Source: Planctomycetota bacterium (GTDB lineage Bacteria > Planctomycetota > Phycisphaerae > Phycisphaerales > SM1A02). From it: DNA of 34,612 nucleotides. This document shows positions 34,436-34,612 of this stretch, piece by piece (position 1 is the stretch's first letter; every line of letters begins with the position of its first letter). The notes under the pieces are model-generated. The model saw only the letters and a program-made list of their open reading frames with translations, made no database searches and had not been told where the DNA came from. Position numbers and translations under genes: made by a program. Location of the stretch: assembly GCA_022566535.1 (NCBI GenBank), contig JADFIR010000032.1:1-34612 (forward strand), written 5' to 3'.

Positions 34436-34612
34436 ATGACAACTGCCCAATTGCGCACATCTGGGGACATCGCACGCGAGCTTGGCTCGAAGGTATCGCG
34501 CGTGCGCTACATCCTCGATACCCGCGAGCACATCCGGCCGATTGCCAGGGCAGGCATCGTGCGATTGTAGAACGAAGCCACCGTTGAGCTGGGGAAGCGC
34601 GAGCTTGAGACC
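34436..34612 (+). pseudogene. Small helix-turn-helix protein interrupted by in-frame TAG
   Basis: The ATG at 34436 opens MTTAQLRTSGDIARELGSKV, a MerR/excisionase-type helix-turn-helix of the form S-x-D-I-A-x-x-L, followed by SRVRYILDTREHIRPIARAG. The frame stops at TAG (34568-34570) after 44 residues. The same frame continues after it as NEATVELGKRELET to the window edge, which fits the second half of the family (usually R-x-Y-x-x-x-x-V-x-x-x-x-x-E-L). The TAG stands where Tyr is usual, so it looks like a TAT/TAC-to-TAG mutation. Readthrough is a less likely alternative. The right end is cut by the window. Confidence 0.6.

Overview
The window is a GC-rich bacterial chromosome segment. I read it as Planctomycetota, probably Phycisphaerae-like. 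The reasons are several prepilin-type (H-region F-S-x-x-E) pseudopilins dispersed singly among unrelated genes, many short basic or secreted proteins of unknown function, an expanded set of sulfotransferases, GC-rich REP-like intergenic hairpins, and a remnant of a DUF2924 gene. This placement is an inference from gene content; no rRNA or tRNA is present to confirm it.

Layout. (1) 1-4.1 kb, envelope and housekeeping genes: a CPBP-family membrane protease cut by the left edge, a secreted LolA-like protein, the Fe-S carrier ATPase Mrp/ApbC, and a secreted helical protein. (2) 4.3-22.3 kb, a surface-polysaccharide locus: two GT4 glycosyltransferases, a Wzx-type flippase, an O-antigen-ligase/Wzy-type polymerase, a large membrane protein, an SGNH hydrolase/acyltransferase, two SAM methyltransferases, an FkbM methyltransferase, three sulfotransferases, and at its right end ATP sulfurylase (sat) and APS kinase (cysC). 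No PAPS reductase or sulfite reductase is next to sat-cysC, so the pair looks set up to make PAPS for the sulfotransferases rather than to reduce sulfate. (3) 22.4-25.8 kb: three prepilin-like proteins and one conserved-looking unknown. (4) 25.8-27.3 kb: rpmE and prfA, the translation pair. (5) 27.5-32.8 kb: a large secreted protein with an internal duplication, a fatty-acid desaturase, two very small Lys/Arg-rich proteins, and a HTTM-like membrane protein overlapped by a small anchored protein. (6) 32.8 kb to the end: an accessory-looking edge with a DUF2924 pseudogene fragment, a stand-alone TIR-domain protein, a small membrane ORF, and a small helix-turn-helix gene interrupted by an in-frame TAG.

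How the genes could work together: sat and cysC convert sulfate to PAPS; the three sulfotransferases could use it on a glycan built by the glycosyltransferases, decorated by the methyltransferases and perhaps the SGNH enzyme, flipped by the Wzx-like protein and polymerised or ligated by the Wzy-like protein. The most interesting reading of the window is therefore a compact sulfated, methylated exopolysaccharide locus with its own sulfate-activation module. The genes are in many short blocks on alternating strands rather than one operon. The initiating phosphoglycosyltransferase and the Wza/Wzc export components are not in view.
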